A stretch of 27,507 bases of DNA. Source: an uncultured Prevotella sp. GTDB lineage: Bacteria > Bacteroidota > Bacteroidia > Bacteroidales > Bacteroidaceae. The translations under genes were made by a program, and so were the position numbers. The stretch spans positions 1 to 27,507 of the forward strand of contig CAKPZC010000030.1 in the NCBI GenBank assembly GCA_934203355.1, in the 5' to 3' direction. The number at the start of each line of letters is the position of its first letter. Positions within the stretch are counted from its first letter, which is position 1. The notes below the pieces were generated by a model that saw only the letters and a program-made list of their open reading frames with translations, made no database searches and was not told where the DNA came from. This document shows positions 24,886 to 27,507 of this stretch, piece after piece.

Positions 24886-26451
24886 ATGACAAATACGAAT
24901 ACCGACAACCGTCCTTCGGGACGCCAATCGGCGCGTCCTGCCCAGAAAGCCTTCGACAAGAGTTTCGGCCACCTGCAACCTCAGGCTGTCGACATTGAGA
25001 GGGTGGTGCTCGGAGCGTTGATGATAGATAAGGACGCCTTCTCGATGGTGTCCGAGACGCTGCGCCCCGAAACCTTCTATGAGCCGCGCCACCAGAAGAT
25101 ATATAATGCCATACAGACGCTCTCGATGAACGAGAATCCTGTTGACATTATGACCGTTGTCGACGAACTGAAGCGCGAGGGTACCATCGACGATGTTGGC
25201 GGAGCTCCCTATATTGTGGAGCTCAGTTCGCATGTGGCGTCGTCGGCGCATATTGAGTATCATGCCAAGATTCTCGCCCAGAAGTTTCTCGCACGCCAGC
25301 TGATTTCCTATGCCAGCGTGGTGGAAACCAAGGCTTTCGACGAGACTCAGGACGTAGACGAGCTGATGCAGGAGGCTGAGGGTTCGCTCTTCGAGCTGTC
25401 GCAGCGCAACATGAAGAAGGACTACACTCAGGTGGACCCAGTCATCACGCGTGCCATAGAAATCCTTCAGAAGGCTTCAGCCAATGCTGGCGGTCTGACT
25501 GGTGTGCCCACGGGATATGAGGAGCTCGACAAGAAGACGAGTGGATGGCAGAGTAGCGACCTTGTGATTATCGCTGGACGTCCGGCGATGGGTAAGACCT
25601 CGTTCGCCCTCTCGCTTGCCAAGAACATTGCTGTCGACTACAACACGCCCATAGCCTTCTTCTCGCTTGAGATGAACAATGTGCAGCTTGTCAACCGTCT
25701 TATATCCAACGTGTGTGAGATTCCGGGCAACAAGATGCTCAACGGTCAGCTTTCGGACGACGAGTGGGAGCGTCTCGACAAGAACATTCGCAACCTGCAG
25801 GGTGCTCCGCTCTACATCGACGACACTCCAGGTCTGTCGATTTTTGAGCTTCGCACAAAGGCGCGACGTTTGGTGCGTGAGAAGGGTGTGAAGATAATAA
25901 TGATTGACTACCTGCAGTTGATGAACGCCAACGGCATGCGTTTCGGAAGCCGCCAGGAGGAGGTGTCGAAGATTTCGCAGTCGCTCAAGGGTCTTGCTAA
26001 GGAGCTCGACATTCCTATACTCGCTCTTTCGCAGCTCAACCGTACGGTGGAGAATCGTGAGGGTCTTGAGGGCAAGCGTCCGCAGCTGAGCGACCTTCGT
26101 GAGTCGGGAGCTATCGAGCAGGATGCCGACATGGTGCTCTTTGTGCATCGTCCCGAGTATTATCATATCCTCACCGACGAGAAGGGCAACGACCTTCGCG
26201 GCATGGCTCAGATTATAATAGCCAAGCACCGTAAGGGTGCCACGGGCGACGTGTTGCTCACCTTCCGTGGCGAGTTTACCCGATTCCAGGACCCCATGAA
26301 GCAGTCGTCGCCTATGAACGACGTGCCGCCTCTGGGCTCGGAGATTGTCGGCAGCAAGATGAATGCCGGCGACATGCCGATTCCGCCCGACTTTGCTGGA
26401 ATGCCCGAAAATGCTCCGTTTGGCGATTCTTCCGATCCGGCTCCGTTCTAA
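24886..26451 (+). CDS. dnaB: replicative DNA helicase
   Basis: A 521-residue ring helicase of the replication fork. The N-terminal domain (about 30-130) begins LQPQAVDIERVVLGALMIDK. The RecA-type core has Walker A GRPAMGKTS near residue 230, Walker B IIMIDYLQLM near 342, and the late motifs LSQLNRTVENR and SDLRESGAIEQDADMVLFVH. A proline- and glycine-rich tail of about 40 residues closes it, within the range for Bacteroidetes. No intein is present. It follows panD by 15 bases, so it may share that transcript, although essential dnaB usually has extra promoters. The sequence after its stop shows no clear terminator. Confidence 0.96.
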   Translation: MTNTNTDNRPSGRQSARPAQKAFDKSFGHLQPQAVDIERVVLGALMIDKDAFSMVSETLRPETFYEPRHQKIYNAIQTLSMNENPVDIMTVVDELKREGTIDDVGGAPYIVELSSHVASSAHIEYHAKILAQKFLARQLISYASVVETKAFDETQDVDELMQEAEGSLFELSQRNMKKDYTQVDPVITRAIEILQKASANAGGLTGVPTGYEELDKKTSGWQSSDLVIIAGRPAMGKTSFALSLAKNIAVDYNTPIAFFSLEMNNVQLVNRLISNVCEIPGNKMLNGQLSDDEWERLDKNIRNLQGAPLYIDDTPGLSIFELRTKARRLVREKGVKIIMIDYLQLMNANGMRFGSRQEEVSKISQSLKGLAKELDIPILALSQLNRTVENREGLEGKRPQLSDLRESGAIEQDADMVLFVHRPEYYHILTDEKGNDLRGMAQIIIAKHRKGATGDVLLTFRGEFTRFQDPMKQSSPMNDVPPLGSEIVGSKMNAGDMPIPPDFAGMPENAPFGDSSDPAPF

Positions 26452-26515
26452 GAATCAAATACGCCTATTCTAAGAAAGCAGATGCGCTCTGCAAGGGCAA
26501 CGGTATTGTGTTATA

Positions 26516-26633
26516 GAATGTTGAATGAGGAGTGTTGAATGTTGAGTGTTGAATTAATTCTTCATTCTTAATTGAATACTTCTTCATCGGCTTCGCCGAC
26601 CATTCAACATTCCACATTCCTCCTTCCACATTC
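26516..26633. repeat. MITE/REP-like imperfect inverted repeat after dnaB
   Basis: The 35-base end at 26516-26550 (GAATGTTGAATGAGGAGTGT...) and the end at 26599-26633 pair at roughly 26 of 35 positions. The centre is A/T-rich and contains the small hairpin CGGCTTCGCCG at 26588-26598. Arm sequences are built from GAATGTTGA-like subrepeats. It carries no frame of its own and ends two bases before the stop of the smalltalk gene. It may also act as the terminator for both converging transcripts. Confidence 0.55.
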
Positions 26634-26635
26634 TT

Positions 26636-26740
26636 CTACCTGCAACTCTGTACGCCGAGAGTGGCGAGGAGTGCGGTGAGAACGCTGACTATGAACTGTA
26701 GTACAGTTTTGAGGGTTTCTTTCTTTTTGGGTTCTGCCAT
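26636..26740 (-). CDS. smalltalk family peptide
   Basis: A 34-residue peptide, MAEPKKKETLKTVLQFIVSV then LTALLATLGVQSCR. A basic head, a hydrophobic helix and the ending TLGVxSC are the pattern of the Bacteroidetes smalltalk family. These genes normally stand beside an HU-like gene and an N-acetylmuramoyl-L-alanine amidase gene in small accessory cassettes. Here neither is present: a repeat lies downstream and a truncated DUF3987-like gene upstream. The helix could insert in the membrane; function is unknown. A 108-codon frame covering the same DNA was set aside in its favour. Confidence 0.8.
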   Translation of the reverse strand: MAEPKKKETLKTVLQFIVSVLTALLATLGVQSCR

Positions 26741-26824
26741 AAATTTTTGTTTTTTGAGGGTTTGTGAATACTGGATTGGTTGCCTGGAGAATTTCCTTTC
26801 GTGGGGAGATTTGTCTGTAATGGT

Positions 26825-26872
26825 TTCGTGACACGTTCGTCATGGCTTCGGGAATCCTTCGGGACTTGTTCG
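26825..26872. repeat. five TTCG motifs at exact 11-base spacing
   Basis: On the plus strand TTCG starts at 26825, 26836, 26847, 26858 and 26869. The last three copies extend to TTCGGGA or a near form. They lie in the leader region upstream of the smalltalk gene. Three TACG motifs at 10-base spacing (26934, 26944, 26954) lie nearby. Confidence 0.6.
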
Positions 26873-27298
26873 GGATGCGCGCTTGTCTCGTTTTTTTACA
26901 ATGCAAAGATACGACATTCGTGGATGGCAATCATACGATAGCGTACGTTGCAGTACGATTTTTTTGATGTAGGAGTCTATGGTGCCCTCGCCATAGCTTG
27001 GAGCGCGGAAGTCGCGGCAGAGAGCTTCCTCAAGTCCTGACAGTTGGCCCTTTCCTGCGCCACTATCAGCCACGATATTTGCCAACATTCCGCACATTTC
27101 CTTCCAATTTTTGTCGGGATGCATGAATTCTGCTCCGTTTACGTGAGCGCCAAGGATAGAAAAAAGCATGGGTACGAGTGGCTGATGCATGTCTTTGGAC
27201 ACCGGCGAGAGCAAAAGTTGCACGCATTCTGTGCCTTTTCCCAGACGTGGCATAGCTGGAGGGGTGGGTTTACTGAGGTTGTATTTAATATTTGTCAT
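26840..27298 (-). pseudogene. 5' remnant of a DUF3987/VirE-like ATPase gene
   Basis: The frame starts MTNIKYNLSKPTPPAMPRLG at 27298 and follows the Bacteroidetes DUF3987/VirE-associated family through LVPMLFSILGAHVNGAEFMH (41-60), PDKNWKEMCGMLANIVADSG (61-80) and a P-loop-like SGAGKGQL (79-86). About residue 98 (LCRDFR) the resemblance stops. The remaining 54 residues are basic and unlike the family, and the frame runs across a promoter-like TATCTTTG. Full-length members are several hundred residues long, so most of the gene, including the rest of the ATPase core, has been lost, probably by deletion. The end at 26840 is just the first stop reached. Function of the family is not established. 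Confidence 0.7.
26904..26911 (-). promoter_or_regulatory. promoter-like element at the edge of the DUF3987 remnant
   Basis: The minus strand reads TATCTTTG followed by C, an exact TAnnTTTG element. It lies inside the divergent tail of the remnant frame and about 165 bases above the smalltalk ATG. It may once have served an HU-like gene now deleted and may now drive smalltalk. Confidence 0.5.
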
Positions 27299-27359
27299 GT
27301 TAGCTAATTTGTTAAGTTGTTGATTATCAGCCTTTAAGAGGGAGTAGGGAGTGAGTGAC

Positions 27360-27383
27360 GTTACAGTTACAGTTGTTACAGTT
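27360..27383. repeat. GTTACA repeats in the leader of the DUF3987 remnant
   Basis: GTTACAGTTACAGTTGTTAC followed by AG gives three GTTACA copies, with a further partial copy (GTTTACA) just after. They lie about 65 bases above the start of the remnant gene, between it and its putative promoter. The surrounding 27299-27507 holds no gene. Confidence 0.5.
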
Positions 27384-27454
27384 TTGTTTACAAGGGTTGC
27401 AATTTCTGTTTTTTCTATATATAACTATTTGATAGGGTGTCCAGTTCGTTGTAC

Positions 27455-27462
27455 CAAATTTA
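27455..27462 (-). promoter_or_regulatory. candidate promoter of the DUF3987 remnant
   Basis: The minus strand reads TAAATTTG, matching TAnnTTTG, about 155 bases above the ATG at 27298. No clear -33 element is seen. The long leader contains the GTTACA repeats. Confidence 0.4.
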
Positions 27463-27507
27463 GCTCACTTTCCTAAGCGTTTTGGTTCGTTCTGTAACCC
27501 AGTTTTT

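Noticed and set aside
25477..26229. 250-codon minus-strand frame antisense to dnaB
   Set aside because: It mirrors the conserved core of dnaB; no family features are visible.
26604..26930. 108-codon minus-strand frame covering the smalltalk gene
   Set aside because: Its translation is rich in R, T, S and Q with no hydrophobic core and runs through repeat DNA; the smalltalk frame within it has a recognisable pattern.
27360..27383. CRISPR-like or phage attachment repeat
   Set aside because: Units are six bases without spacers of constant length, and no integrase or cas gene is near.

Overview
The window looks like chromosomal DNA of a member of the Bacteroidales, most likely Prevotella or a close relative. 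Four things point there: several promoters of the Bacteroidetes type (TAnnTTTG at about -7, sometimes with TTTG about 20 bases upstream), little sign of Shine-Dalgarno sites, families largely confined to Bacteroidetes (a DUF4270 lipoprotein, a 'smalltalk' peptide, a half-length GT5 protein beside panC), and a GT3-type glycogen synthase. The species call is inference; no rRNA or other marker is present.

Region 1 (1-3.6 kb, minus strand) holds a large SF2 helicase with an N-terminal PLD-type nuclease domain and a DUF3427-like C-terminus. A NUDIX hydrolase that runs off the left edge follows it three bases later. Region 2 (3.6-10.4 kb, minus strand) is a complete glycine cleavage operon in the order lplA-gcvT-gcvH-gcvPA-gcvPB-lpdA. 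It encodes every protein of the complex plus the lipoate ligase that can charge GcvH, and it ends in a clear terminator. Region 3 (10.5-15.8 kb, minus strand) holds kdsB (CMP-KDO synthesis) and a glycogen pair, a GT3-type synthase followed by an alpha-glucan phosphorylase.

Region 4 (16.0-20.8 kb, plus strand) has a small secreted protein of unknown function, then serC, a short serA and a DUF1015 gene, ended by a terminator, then an IMPACT/YigZ family gene. serC and serA make phosphoserine from 3-phosphoglycerate; with the glycine cleavage operon this makes the window rich in serine, glycine and one-carbon metabolism. Region 5 (20.9-23.4 kb, minus strand) runs from the half-length GT5 protein to the DUF4270 lipoprotein and a 45-residue basic protein. 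Region 6 (23.6-26.5 kb, plus strand) is panC-panD-dnaB, divergent from region 5.

Region 7 (26.5-27.5 kb) looks like a decayed accessory module: a MITE/REP-like imperfect inverted repeat, a 34-residue smalltalk peptide, helically phased short repeats, and the first 100 or so residues of a DUF3987/VirE-like ATPase, all on the minus strand. No tRNA, rRNA, CRISPR array, intact insertion sequence or prophage was seen. The least explained items are the helicase-NUDIX pair, DUF1015 beside serA, the half GT5 protein, and the 26.5-27.5 kb remnant.
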